A DNA stretch of 64,000 bases from an uncultured Lachnospiraceae bacterium (GCA_902476265.1 CABSCP010000024.1:8408-72407); one strand, 5' to 3'. Shown: positions 6,981 to 14,588, counted from the stretch's first letter. A program made the numbers and translations. Notes: generated by a model from the letters alone, not told the origin.

Positions 6981-9272
6981 ATGATTAATACAAGCATTGA
7001 GTTTAAAAGGGCTATAACCCGTGATCGCAAATTTTGTGCGAAAGCAGAAATGGAGCTTACGGACGGAACAAAAATTTCATTCACGGATGAAAATATAATG
7101 TCTAACGGAATACAGATTGACGATGCGACAAGCTCCAGCGGAAAATTTGATGTGGGGGCAGCTATCATCAATAAGCTGATCCTACGGATTGACAATTCCA
7201 GCGATTTTTACAGCCAATATGACTTTAATGGCGCCCAAGTTATACCCTATTTAGGGTTGCAGCTGAAAAACGGAGTGGAATGGCTAAAAAAGGGAGTCTT
7301 TTGTGTGGATGAGCCAACAACACCGGGGGCAACTATTGTCATTGAGGCGCTGGACAACATGAGAAAATTTGACAGACCTTATACCGAAAGCCGACTTACG
7401 TATCCCGCCACCCTCCTGGAGATCATACAGGACGCTTGCTTGGTCTGTAATGTGCCATTAGAGTCTGCTCATTTTGATAATGACAGCTATGTTGTGGACC
7501 AGCGCCCCGCTGATCCATCCCTAACCTTTAGAGGGATAGTGGCATATTGTACGCAGATTGCTGGTTGCTTTGCCCGGTGCAATACCAACGGGGCTTTAGA
7601 AATCAAATGGTACAATTTTGGTGCTTTTGAGGACAGTGATAATCTTGACGGTGACAAATTTGACAACTATGACCCAAATGTTTACTTATCAGGGGATAAC
7701 GCCGACGGCGGTAATTTTGATGATTATTCGAGTGGGGATAACGCCGACGGCGGCAATTTTGATACTCTTCCTCTTTGGCACCACATTTACGCTTTAAAAT
7801 CGCAAAGTATATGTACCGATGACGTTGTGATAACGGGAATAAAGGTGGCAGCGGATTTAGAGGGAACAGAAGAAGCGGAAGAGTTTTCCGCCGGAAGCGA
7901 CGGATACATGCTGGAGATAACAGGGAATCCTCTGATCCAGAAAGGAAAGGCCGAAAAGATTGCGAAGTATCTTAACAGCAAAATAGGGGGCTCCCGGTTC
8001 CGGCCGCTCAACGTTACATCTCTTTCGGATCCCAGCATCGAAGCCGGGGATCCGGCTGTGGTGTCAGATCACAAGGGCAACAGCTACCTAACAGTCCTTA
8101 CCCGTGTAAAATTTGTGCTGGGCGGGGCCGAAACGTATTCTTGCGAGGCCGAATCCCCGGCAAGGAGGAACGCGGCCAGGATGAGCGCCGAAACGAAGGC
8201 GCTGGTAAAATCCCGAAGAGAAACAGAAAAACAAATATCGGTTTACGACCGGATTGTAAAGCAGATGACCCAGACGATCAGCCAGGGGATGGGTATGTAT
8301 ACGACGGAGGTCAAACAACAAGATGGATCATATGTTACGTACATGCACGATAAACCTACTATCAAAGAGTCAAGCTATGTGTGTGTAAAAACAGCACAAG
8401 GCTTTATGGGGTCCATTGACGGGGGTACTACGTGGGCGCTTGATAAAAACGGTAATGCCCTTGTCAAAGTGCTCACCGCAGTGGGGATTAACTGTGATTG
8501 GATCCGCGGCGGCACTCTCACTCTTGGAGGAAAAAATAATGAATATGGGTGGATGAAGATACTTGACCCCTATGGGAGTGTGATAGGGGCATGGGACAAA
8601 AATGGGATCGAAGTAAGCAACGGAAAAATGAGAGTCGCCGGAAAATATTCGTCTGTTGAATTTAACGAATATGGATATTTTAATTTTGCGAATTTCACGA
8701 ATTCATCTGGTTTACAAATAGGAATGGCTACCATGGGGGGACGGTATACGGCAATGATCAGCGTAAAAAATATAGAAGGCACAAAAGAGTGCGTCATCTC
8801 TCCCGAATGGTCAACGCTATTTGGACTACTGGCCATCGAAAAATCTGACGCTTTTGGAGATAAAGTGCTATCCGCGAGAGGGGACGCCGACGTATATGGC
8901 AATCTTTTGGTCCTGGGTGATTTTGAGTGCAAGGGCCTGAAAAACAGGATAGTGCAAACCAAAAACTACGGAGGACGTGCGTTAAATGCCTATGAAACGC
9001 CGGAACCCTATTTTGCAGACTTTGGAAGTTCCCAGGTTGGTCACGACGGGACCGTGTTTGTCCCGTTTGAAGATATATTTTGTGAAACTATCACACCGGA
9101 GACAGGTTATTTTGTGATGCTCACAAAATGCGGTCCCGGAGATATATATGTGGCGGAAAAAAGAACAGATGGTTTTACAGTATCTGGCACACCCGGGCTT
9201 GCGTTTGATTACTCGGTTACAGCTGCGCAAAAGGGTTATGAAAATATCAGATTAAAGGGGGTAAATGTATAA
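6981..9272 (+). CDS. Phage tail-tip / minor structural protein
   Basis: A 763-residue protein beginning six bases after the previous stop. The N-terminal 300 residues resemble the tail-hub or minor structural proteins of Clostridia siphoviruses (IEFKRAITRDRKFCAKAEMEL, GVFCVDEPTTPGATIVIEALD). Residues about 237-264 contain a two-copy repeat, SGDNADGGNFD, encoded by a 42-bp DNA repeat. The C-terminal half is beta-rich and Gly/Asn-rich (GGTLTLGGKNNEYGWMKI), like the fibrous part of tail appendages. No peptidase motif is recognised. It probably forms the tip that carries the collagen-like fibres encoded next. Confidence 0.8.
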   Translation: MINTSIEFKRAITRDRKFCAKAEMELTDGTKISFTDENIMSNGIQIDDATSSSGKFDVGAAIINKLILRIDNSSDFYSQYDFNGAQVIPYLGLQLKNGVEWLKKGVFCVDEPTTPGATIVIEALDNMRKFDRPYTESRLTYPATLLEIIQDACLVCNVPLESAHFDNDSYVVDQRPADPSLTFRGIVAYCTQIAGCFARCNTNGALEIKWYNFGAFEDSDNLDGDKFDNYDPNVYLSGDNADGGNFDDYSSGDNADGGNFDTLPLWHHIYALKSQSICTDDVVITGIKVAADLEGTEEAEEFSAGSDGYMLEITGNPLIQKGKAEKIAKYLNSKIGGSRFRPLNVTSLSDPSIEAGDPAVVSDHKGNSYLTVLTRVKFVLGGAETYSCEAESPARRNAARMSAETKALVKSRRETEKQISVYDRIVKQMTQTISQGMGMYTTEVKQQDGSYVTYMHDKPTIKESSYVCVKTAQGFMGSIDGGTTWALDKNGNALVKVLTAVGINCDWIRGGTLTLGGKNNEYGWMKILDPYGSVIGAWDKNGIEVSNGKMRVAGKYSSVEFNEYGYFNFANFTNSSGLQIGMATMGGRYTAMISVKNIEGTKECVISPEWSTLFGLLAIEKSDAFGDKVLSARGDADVYGNLLVLGDFECKGLKNRIVQTKNYGGRALNAYETPEPYFADFGSSQVGHDGTVFVPFEDIFCETITPETGYFVMLTKCGPGDIYVAEKRTDGFTVSGTPGLAFDYSVTAAQKGYENIRLKGVNV
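7692..7775 (+). repeat. 42-bp tandem repeat inside the tail-tip gene
   Basis: The stretch GGGGATAACGCCGACGGCGG occurs at 7692 and again at 7734, so the period is 42 bases or 14 codons. It encodes SGDNADGGNFD followed by DYS or TLP. A more diverged copy (DNLDGDKFDNY) lies just before it. Copy number could change by slippage or recombination without breaking the frame. Confidence 0.85.
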
Positions 9273-10024
9273 TGGCAATACGTTGGAGAGGTGGACCGTA
9301 CGAAAAATTTGACCCGTCAAAACTGCTGGCCAAAGAAGCGGCGGTGATCCTGGAGGGAGATCCGGGGGCACGGGATGGTCTATCCGTGTACATATGTTTT
9401 GCACCCGGGAAAACCAAAAGAATCGCAACATACGAAGATATGGAAGAAAATATCGACAGGATATCATCTGATATCCTTGATTATTTAAAAGAGGGAACGG
9501 AAGAGGCCATAGATAATGCGGACACTGCCGCGAATAAGGCAAACATCGCGGCAGAAAAGGTAAATGTTGCCATTTACACCTCCGATATTGCCACCGAAAA
9601 AGCTCAAAAAATACATGATCTATTGACTAAAAAACTTGCCGACGGCGATTTTACTGGACCTGTAGGCCCCCAGGGTCCCCCCGGAAAACAGGGGGAGATA
9701 GGACCCAAAGGGGATACAGGTCCACAGGGAGTCATGGGACCGACTGGCGCACAAGGGCCAAAAGGAGCGACCGGGGCCACGGGAGCACAGGGACCACAGG
9801 GCTTACAGGGGCCAAAAGGGGATAAGGGCGATACGGGTCCTGCTGGCCCGCAGGGAAAATCAGGAGTCAGTATTCCCGCATCAGCCAGAGTGTATTTATA
9901 CACAGACGATGCTGACAACAGCGCTATACATTGCGTGTACGACGACGCGTTGTATGATGCACCACCCTTTAAATATAACAGCGCTACCGGAGCGATATCA
10001 TGGTCGTTTGATGATGGTACGTGA
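9272..10024 (+). CDS. Collagen-like phage tail fibre protein 1
   Basis: A 250-residue protein overlapping the previous stop (TAATG). Residues 1-60 are a phage-specific head (MAIRWRGGPYEKFDPSKLL), also seen at the start of fibre or base proteins. Residues 65-125 are a predicted coiled coil rich in Ala, Asn and Lys. Residues about 129-195 are some 22 Gly-X-Y triplets (GPVGPQGPPGKQGEIGPKGD and so on), which form a collagen-type triple helix. About 45 residues of globular C-terminus follow. Such proteins are common fibre stems in Clostridia phages. It lacks a long variable tip, unlike the fibre encoded next. Confidence 0.8.
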   Translation: MAIRWRGGPYEKFDPSKLLAKEAAVILEGDPGARDGLSVYICFAPGKTKRIATYEDMEENIDRISSDILDYLKEGTEEAIDNADTAANKANIAAEKVNVAIYTSDIATEKAQKIHDLLTKKLADGDFTGPVGPQGPPGKQGEIGPKGDTGPQGVMGPTGAQGPKGATGATGAQGPQGLQGPKGDKGDTGPAGPQGKSGVSIPASARVYLYTDDADNSAIHCVYDDALYDAPPFKYNSATGAISWSFDDGT

Positions 10025-10026
10025 CC

Positions 10027-10054
10027 GGAGAAAGGAGAAAGGAGAAAGGAGAAA
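10027..10054 (+). promoter_or_regulatory. Four tandem Shine-Dalgarno heptamers before the switching fibre gene
   Basis: GGAGAAA is repeated four times in a row (10027, 10034, 10041, 10048). The last GGAG lies eight bases before the ATG at 10060, which fixes that start. The repeats overlap the end of the preceding fibre gene. A heptamer array can gain or lose units by slippage and could tune fibre translation. Confidence 0.8.
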
Positions 10055-10059
10055 AAAAC

Positions 10060-10686
10060 ATGGCATTGAAAGACGTAATTATTGGGTATGCGAAAGGACA
10101 GAAAGGCGACAAGGGTGATAAAGGGGACACCGGAGCAACAGGCCTTCAGGGTCCAAAAGGGGCAACCGGACCCACAGGCCCTGCAGGCCCAAAAGGTGAT
10201 ACAGGTCCCCAGGGGCCTAAGGGCGATACAGGGGCTACAGGCCCCCAAGGGCCTAAGGGCGATACAGGGGCTACAGGCCCCCAAGGGCCTAAGGGGCAGA
10301 AAGGCGACACCGGCTTACAGGGTCCAATGGGACCTATGCCGTCGTTGGCCAACAATGGCACGACGACTGAGGCAGGAGTGGCCGCCCTGGACGCCGTATA
10401 TGGCAAGACACTGACGGATCAGATTACTACATTAAATGGCAAAACAACATTACAATATGTGGCAAATATCAATTTTAACGATGCTCGTAACGGATATTTT
10501 GTCTTTGACAATGGATCAATCCAAAACGCCCCTTCCGGCGTTACAAACGGGTTTCTCATTCAATCACAGGGAGAAGTCGCTGGCCTTATTATGCTGTTTC
10601 AAATAGTGATCCCCGGGACCAGTGGTGGGATATATACCCGTGTGTGTTGGTATGGAAATTGGAGTAATTGGACTGCAATTTCATGA
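10060..10686 (+). CDS. Collagen-like tail fibre 2 with exchangeable C-terminal tip (expressed orientation)
   Basis: A 208-residue protein. Residues 1-12 are a short head (MALKDVIIGYAK). Residues 13-95 are Gly-X-Y triplets, with two identical 36-bp DNA repeats. A short linker follows (NGTTTEAGVAALDAVYGKTL), then DQITTLNGK, where the DNA site TTAAATGGCAAAA lies at 10432-10444. The last 80 residues form a tip ending WYGNWSNWTAIS, close to the pyocin-knob type of ending found on receptor-binding fibres. The tip lies inside a segment bounded by inverted copies of the site, with an alternative tip on the other strand. I infer that inversion swaps the tip on a constant stem. Confidence 0.85.
   Translation: MALKDVIIGYAKGQKGDKGDKGDTGATGLQGPKGATGPTGPAGPKGDTGPQGPKGDTGATGPQGPKGDTGATGPQGPKGQKGDTGLQGPMGPMPSLANNGTTTEAGVAALDAVYGKTLTDQITTLNGKTTLQYVANINFNDARNGYFVFDNGSIQNAPSGVTNGFLIQSQGEVAGLIMLFQIVIPGTSGGIYTRVCWYGNWSNWTAIS
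10213..10296 (+). repeat. 36-bp tandem repeat in the collagen-like region
   Basis: GGGCCTAAGGGCGATACAGG recurs at 10213 and 10249 with a partial third unit at 10285, a period of 36 bases, or four Gly-X-Y triplets (GPKGDTGATGPQ). Loss or gain of units would shorten or lengthen the fibre stem in steps of 12 residues. Confidence 0.85.
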
Positions 10687-10954
10687 TTTATGAAGCGATG
10701 AACTTTTTCCACGTACTCCAGGGTTCTTCGCGGTCTCTGTACGCTATGGCGATCCCCTTTTCGCCTGCTGCAAATAATAATTTGATATTTCCAGCCCAGC
10801 AAAATCTAATCACAAAAACCCAGTATCCGATATCATTGCCGAGAGTGTCTGAATGACCAAACGCATAAGGTTCTGCGCTATCACCGGTAATATAATCATC
10901 AAAACCGTCGGATACATATAGTGCATCATGCGGTGATTTTATTTTGCCATTTAA
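10432..10954. mobile_element. Candidate invertible DNA segment carrying two convergent tail-fibre tips
   Basis: The 13-base sequence TTAAATGGCAAAA at 10432-10444 occurs in inverted orientation at 10942-10954. Between them, the plus-strand tip of fibre 2 ends at 10686 and a minus-strand tip frame ends at 10688, one base apart. Both are in frame with the Leu-Asn-Gly-Lys codons of the site. Inversion across the two sites would exchange which tip is joined to the fixed stem. This layout is that of the Mu gin and P1 cin tail-fibre switches, but the site does not resemble the 26-bp gix or cix sites. Confidence 0.75.
10688..10954 (-). CDS. Silent alternative tail-fibre tip 2 (no start codon)
   Basis: An open minus-strand frame of 88 codons with no Met at all. 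It begins in the site at 10942-10954 as L-N-G-K, continues IKSPHDALYVSDGFDDYITG, and ends with REEPWSTWKKFIAS and a stop at 10688. The ending Trp-Ser-x-Trp-Lys/Thr is the same type as the expressed tip (WSNWTAIS), and the length is similar (about 85 residues), yet the middle is unrelated. It has no ribosome binding site, so it can be translated only after being joined to the fibre stem. It is listed as a coding segment, not an independent gene. Confidence 0.75.
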   Translation of the reverse strand, partial: LNGKIKSPHDALYVSDGFDDYITGDSAEPYAFGHSDTLGNDIGYWVFVIRFCWAGNIKLLFAAGEKGIAIAYRDREEPWSTWKKFIAS

Positions 10955-10970
10955 CGGAATAAGAACGGAA

Positions 10971-11171
10971 GTGATAAAGATTAAAAAGCCGACAATTGAA
11001 AAGAAAAATGACGATGTAGTTTATTACGGCTGCCCATCGTGTGGAAAGCATATCTTATCCACAAAAAATGGCAGTCAAACCGGGAGAAAAGTAAAATTTT
11101 GTCCCGAATGCGGAGAGGGTATCGACTGGGAAGGCGTTAAGCTGCAGACATACTGGCCGCAACACAATTAA
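10971..11171 (+). CDS. Small zinc-ribbon phage protein
   Basis: About 66 residues if read from GTG at 10971. An in-frame TTG at 10944 lies inside the inversion site. Neither has a strong ribosome binding site, so the start is uncertain. Two CPxCG knuckles (YYGCPSCGKHIL and KFCPECGEGIDW), about 23 residues apart, make a single Cys4 zinc ribbon. It lies just outside the right border of the invertible segment and before a group of tail and lysis genes. Small proteins like this are frequent in phages of Clostridia and have no known function. A structural role for zinc is likely; DNA or RNA binding is only possible. Confidence 0.55.
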   Translation: MIKIKKPTIEKKNDDVVYYGCPSCGKHILSTKNGSQTGRKVKFCPECGEGIDWEGVKLQTYWPQHN

Positions 11172-11238
11172 GTAAATCGGAGCCGAAAGGCTCTTATTTT
11201 TATCCCCGGAAAACCGGGAGAAAGAGAGGAAATTTAAT

Positions 11239-11637
11239 ATGAGTACAAGCATTATGGTGCTGGCAGACAGCACACAGATCACTTTGACAGGAGGCGCGGC
11301 ACTTGGCTACATGAAAGTGCACTACACTGATCGGGCGGCCATGATGGCCGACTGGGAAAAGATCACTCCCGAAAACCTCAAAACCGTACAGATCAAAACA
11401 GATGGGACCGTGACCGGGAACTATACCGACCTGATCCTGGAATCCGAAACCTCCACCCTCACAACAGACGGCGGAGTTGATACGGTCTGGAAGATCCGGG
11501 AGAAAACCGAGATCGAACGGCTGCAGGATCAGATCGCGGCCCTGCAGGAAGGACAGAGTGTACAGGATGGTGCGATTATGGATATTGCCGAGGTTACGTC
11601 CGCGATCGCAGAACAGCTGGAAGGAGGGGCACAGTAA
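11239..11637 (+). CDS. Phage protein of unknown function between fibre and holin genes
   Basis: A 132-residue protein with AGAGAGGAAA upstream. The first 80 residues are beta-like (MSTSIMVLADSTQITLTGG). The last 45 residues form a heptad-rich coiled coil (EIERLQDQIAALQEGQSVQD). Genes with this look commonly lie between the tail fibre and holin in Clostridia prophages, followed by a very short XkdX-like gene, as here. It may be a baseplate or fibre-attachment part. The stop overlaps the next start (TAATG). I do not recognise a named family with confidence. Confidence 0.6.
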   Translation: MSTSIMVLADSTQITLTGGAALGYMKVHYTDRAAMMADWEKITPENLKTVQIKTDGTVTGNYTDLILESETSTLTTDGGVDTVWKIREKTEIERLQDQIAALQEGQSVQDGAIMDIAEVTSAIAEQLEGGAQ

Positions 11638-11744
11638 TGGGCAGATTTTACGGGGTTAAAATCCGGGCCGGTGAAATGACACTGGCGGAAGTTCCGAAGT
11701 GGTGGAAGGCTGCAACGGAAAAATGGCTGAAAGCGAATACATGA
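11637..11744 (+). CDS. Very short XkdX/CD1375-like phage protein
   Basis: A 35-residue protein (MGRFYGVKIRAGEMTLAEVP start, ending KWLKANT) with AAGGAGGGG at 11621-11629 and a TAATG overlap with the preceding stop. The pattern of a short basic head, Gly-Glu-Met-Thr, then Val-Pro-x-x-Trp is that of the tiny proteins encoded before holins in Bacillus and Clostridia phages (XkdX-like, CD1375-like). Their function is unknown. It was found by reading the sequence directly. Confidence 0.6.
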   Translation: MGRFYGVKIRAGEMTLAEVPKWWKAATEKWLKANT

Positions 11745-11760
11745 TTTAAGGAGCAAGGAT

Positions 11761-12033
11761 ATGGAGGCAGTACTTGCGGCCCTGATATCGGGCGGGGTGA
11801 CGCTTATCGTGTGTATGATCAACAATCACTGCCAGAATAAGGCGGTACAGGCGCAGCATAACAAAACTATTGCGCTGATTGAGTACCGCCTTAATGAGGT
11901 GGTGGCGAGGGTTGATAAGCACAATAATGTAATCGAGCGCACATATAAGCTGGAGGAGGCGACAGCCCTCCAGGAGGAAAAAATCAAAGTTATAAATCAC
12001 CGGATCGCTGATCTGGAAAAAGAAGGAGAATAA
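11761..12033 (+). CDS. XhlA/BhlA-like membrane-anchored lysis-associated protein
   Basis: A 90-residue protein with AAGGAGCAAGG before the ATG. Residues 4-20 form one membrane span (VLAALISGGVTLIVCMI). The rest is a charged coiled coil (NEVVARVDKHNNVIERTYKL to HRIADLEKEGE). This one-span-plus-coil layout next to a holin is that of XhlA-type hemolysin or holin-accessory proteins of Gram-positive phages. In the usual members the membrane span is at the C-terminus, whereas here it is N-terminal, so the exact family is uncertain. The next gene starts five bases downstream. Confidence 0.6.
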   Translation: MEAVLAALISGGVTLIVCMINNHCQNKAVQAQHNKTIALIEYRLNEVVARVDKHNNVIERTYKLEEATALQEEKIKVINHRIADLEKEGE

Positions 12034-12037
12034 AACT

Positions 12038-12355
12038 ATGGATATGATCTTATCAAACATGACACTTTTAATCGGTATTATCGGGATGCTGGCCTTCATG
12101 GTCTCCATGATAACACAGGTCTTTAAGGGAGTGGGAGTGTTCGCAAAAATCCCTACAGACCTGTTTGTGATGGTGTTGTCCATCGGGATCACCGTAACCG
12201 CCTTTGTGGCCTACATGCAGTATATCCAGCAGACAATCATCTGGTATATGATCCTGGCGGCCATCATGGCCGGATTTGTCGTTGCATTCGTAGCAATGTT
12301 TGGATGGGAAAAGGCAGTCGAGCTGTGGAAGCGGTTTTATAAAGGACAGGGTTGA
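12038..12355 (+). CDS. Holin
   Basis: A 105-residue protein with three hydrophobic segments (about residues 7-27, 42-62 and 68-92) and a short positively charged end (WKRFYKGQG). Size, number of spans, basic tail and position before the endolysin fit a class I holin. Such proteins accumulate in the cell membrane and open it at a set time so that the endolysin can reach the wall. AGAAGGAG precedes the start. A weak hairpin (AGGGCGGC with GCTGCCCT, 12367-12386) follows without a strong T-run. Confidence 0.75.
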   Translation: MDMILSNMTLLIGIIGMLAFMVSMITQVFKGVGVFAKIPTDLFVMVLSIGITVTAFVAYMQYIQQTIIWYMILAAIMAGFVVAFVAMFGWEKAVELWKRFYKGQG

Positions 12356-12410
12356 GTATATATCGTAGGGCGGCTCCGGCTGCCCTAAATTTGTTTATGG
12401 AGAAAGCAAG

Positions 12411-13160
12411 ATGGAATTAAAAGATATAGAGCTGCATTGTGGCGACTGCCTGGAAATGATGGACAAGATACCCGATTGCAGTATTGATATGGTATTGACG
12501 GATCCGCCGTACTCTTCTGGCGGAACGTTTGCCGGAGACCGAAAGGCCGATACAAGGACGAAGTATACATCAAATAAGTACAATGGGGCAGCAAGGTTCG
12601 AAAATTTTAGTGGTGACAATATGGATCAGCGGAGTTACACAGAGTTTTTAAGGTTGGTATTCTCAAAAGCGCGAAAAAAGGTTAAGTCGGGAGGAATATT
12701 AGCGACGTTTATTGACTGGCGCAATCTGCCAGCTATGACGGACGCTGTGCAGAACGCCGGATGGATATGGAGAGGTATTTTAGTCTGGGATAAAGGCTCC
12801 GCGCGTAATATACCGGGACGATATAGACAGGATTGCGAGTTTATAGTGTGGGCGACAAACGGCCCGAGAGAGGTAGACTGGACGCCCGGATTTACCGCTG
12901 CGCCTGGATGTTATCACATACCCGGGGTGCCAACAAAAAAGAAGCACCACCAAACGGAGAAGCCGGTTGAATTGATTGAGAGTCTATTGCGCATAGCACC
13001 AGAAGGCGGAGAAATACTTGATCCGTTTATGGGATCGGGAACCACCGGTGTAGCGTGTGTTAAGACCGGGCGCAAATTTACCGGTATAGAATTGGGACAG
13101 GGATACTTTGAGACCTCACAGAAACGGATTAGGGAGGAAATTACATGTGGAAAGGAATAG
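12411..13160 (+). CDS. Phage DNA methyltransferase (beta-class, N6-adenine or N4-cytosine)
   Basis: A 249-residue protein. Motif IV is DPPYSSGG at residues 31-38, and the SAM-binding motif I, DPFMGSGTTG, is at 204-213, preceded by TEKPVELIESLLR. This IV-before-I order with a central target-recognition region marks the beta class of amino-methyltransferases. DPPY is seen in both N6-adenine and N4-cytosine enzymes. No restriction endonuclease is adjacent, so it looks like a solitary phage methylase that may protect phage DNA from host restriction. It overlaps the endolysin start by 16 bases, an unusual place, between holin and endolysin. Confidence 0.88.
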   Translation: MELKDIELHCGDCLEMMDKIPDCSIDMVLTDPPYSSGGTFAGDRKADTRTKYTSNKYNGAARFENFSGDNMDQRSYTEFLRLVFSKARKKVKSGGILATFIDWRNLPAMTDAVQNAGWIWRGILVWDKGSARNIPGRYRQDCEFIVWATNGPREVDWTPGFTAAPGCYHIPGVPTKKKHHQTEKPVELIESLLRIAPEGGEILDPFMGSGTTGVACVKTGRKFTGIELGQGYFETSQKRIREEITCGKE

Positions 13161-13969
13161 ATGTAAGTGACAATCAGGGAGTGATCAACTGGGCACAGGT
13201 AGCCGCTGCCGGAGTAGAGTTTGCGGTATTGCGATCCGTCCGACGGTCCGGGAAGGCGGACCATCAGTTTTCGGCCAATCTGGCCGGATGCCGGGCGCAT
13301 GGGATACCCGTCAGCGTGTACAAGTACACCTACGCAACGTCTCCGGCAGCTGCAGCGGAAGAGGCGCGCCAGGTGGTGGCACTCCAGCAGGAGCACGGTC
13401 TGACAGGAATTAAGGTCTGGTGGGATGTGGAGGACCGGGATGCGCTGCAGCCGCTTGGACGGGTACTGCTGGCGGACTGTATCAGGGCTGCACAGGCTGT
13501 CGTGGAGGCCGCTGGATACCGTTTTGGACTGTACACCGGGCTTTATGTGTATAACGAGCGATGGTTTGATTTCGGGGCGTTTACGTGCCCTCTTTGGGTG
13601 GCCCGGTATTATGCCGGATACAATGTCATGCAGTTTGACATGGCCCCCAGGGAGGACAAGTCTCCGGATGTTGGCCGCGATCTGTGGGGCTGGCAGTATA
13701 CCAGCACCGGCAGGGTGCCGGGGATTAGCGGCAATGTGGATCTGGATGTGTGCTATGAGGATCCGATCGAGGGGCAACCGGCGCCGGTGGTAGAATACTA
13801 TCCGCTACCTCACGTACAGGCAGTATTTGAGGTATGTGGGATCCCAGCCGGTTATCAGGACCGGAAAAAGATAGCAGTAAAAAATGGACTGGTAAACTAT
13901 TCCGGAACGGTGGAAGAGAACATGTTCCTGATCGGTCTGCTTGCGCAGGGAAAATTAAAGAAAGTGTAA
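13145..13969 (+). CDS. GH25 lysozyme-type endolysin
   Basis: A 274-residue protein. It begins MWKGIDVSDNQGVINWAQV, the start of the glycosyl hydrolase 25 barrel, with Asp6 conserved and the catalytic pair in WWDVED (Asp94 and Glu96). NVDLDVCYED near residue 200 closes the catalytic domain, as in other GH25 lysozymes. After a Pro-rich linker, about 60 residues (residues 215-274) form an unassigned C-terminal domain, probably for wall binding. It cleaves the MurNAc-GlcNAc bond of peptidoglycan and releases progeny phage. There is no signal peptide, which fits holin-dependent release. The start overlaps the methyltransferase gene. Confidence 0.92.
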   Translation: MWKGIDVSDNQGVINWAQVAAAGVEFAVLRSVRRSGKADHQFSANLAGCRAHGIPVSVYKYTYATSPAAAAEEARQVVALQQEHGLTGIKVWWDVEDRDALQPLGRVLLADCIRAAQAVVEAAGYRFGLYTGLYVYNERWFDFGAFTCPLWVARYYAGYNVMQFDMAPREDKSPDVGRDLWGWQYTSTGRVPGISGNVDLDVCYEDPIEGQPAPVVEYYPLPHVQAVFEVCGIPAGYQDRKKIAVKNGLVNYSGTVEENMFLIGLLAQGKLKKV

Positions 13970-13972
13970 GAC

Positions 13973-14015
13973 AAAAGCCAGGGCATCTTTAGCGGATGCG
14001 CCTGGCTTTTTTTTT
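13973..14015. terminator. Intrinsic terminator after the endolysin gene
   Basis: AAAAGCCAGG and CCTGGCTTTT flank a stem continued by GCATC/GATGC and followed by nine T on the plus strand. It ends the rightward late operon. The complementary strand also shows a short T-run, so it may serve the leftward gene at 14019 as well. Confidence 0.85.
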
Positions 14016-14018
14016 GTT

Positions 14019-14564
14019 TTAAATGATTTTGCTGACATTGGTTGACGCGGTGTCACAGAAATATCCGGGAATGTAACGCACACGGCTTCTTTTTCGGAGC
14101 ACACGAGGATTCATGCATTCGAATTTGTACTTCAAGTAAAAGGATTGGAGATGGCAAAACAGTTCGACAAAATCACCTATATACATCTCATACCAGCCTT
14201 CATTAAGTTTATCGAAACAAGATTCGTGGAATAATTTCTTTCCGCGAATCTGCAGTCCGAAAGGAGTGTAAAAGTTAATGTAAACATCATACCTTCCGGA
14301 CATGCCAATAGTATGACGAAGGGAATAGGGAACCACACGGCCATTCTGCTGGTATGATCTAATCATTCTGCGGACATCACGATCCGCCAGAATGAACATA
14401 ATAATATCTTCACCAAAAGGCATGGGGCCTTTAAAAAACTTAACATCGATAGTGTTGCACTGGGTGTTAATGATAAGGGCGCCTTCTCCTTTCTCGCGGC
14501 GATTGTCTCCCGCGTCATACCTAAAGGGCTTTATAATTCTTCCGTTTTCTTTGTACGTTTCCAT
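14019..14564 (-). CDS. Unknown prophage accessory protein
   Basis: A 181-residue basic protein read leftward, with AAAGGAAAA upstream of its ATG. I do not recognise it. It has a compact Tyr/Phe/Arg-rich sequence (FGEDIIMFILADRDVRRMIR, then RYDVYINFYTPFGLQIRGKK), no signal peptide, no membrane span and no recombinase or nuclease motif. It faces the late genes and lies between endolysin and regulators, a common place for accessory genes expressed in the lysogen. It is probably the last gene of a leftward transcript that begins near 15396 and includes the structured regions described separately. Confidence 0.6.
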   Translation of the reverse strand: METYKENGRIIKPFRYDAGDNRREKGEGALIINTQCNTIDVKFFKGPMPFGEDIIMFILADRDVRRMIRSYQQNGRVVPYSLRHTIGMSGRYDVYINFYTPFGLQIRGKKLFHESCFDKLNEGWYEMYIGDFVELFCHLQSFYLKYKFECMNPRVLRKRSRVRYIPGYFCDTASTNVSKII

Positions 14565-14588
14565 AATTTTTTCCTTTCGAATTTTTTT

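Noticed and set aside
9650..10320. Short regular repeats resembling a CRISPR array
   Set aside because: The periodicity is that of Gly-X-Y codons (9 and 36 bases) in open frames; there are no spacers of constant size and no cas genes.
9604..10406. Long minus-strand frames full of Pro/Gly opposite the collagen-like genes
   Set aside because: They are mirror images of the Gly-X-Y repeats (Gly codons GGN read as Pro CCN), without ribosome binding sites.
10432..10954. Diversity-generating retroelement as the explanation for variable fibre tips
   Set aside because: No reverse transcriptase or template repeat is seen, and the tips are unrelated in sequence rather than differing at adenines.
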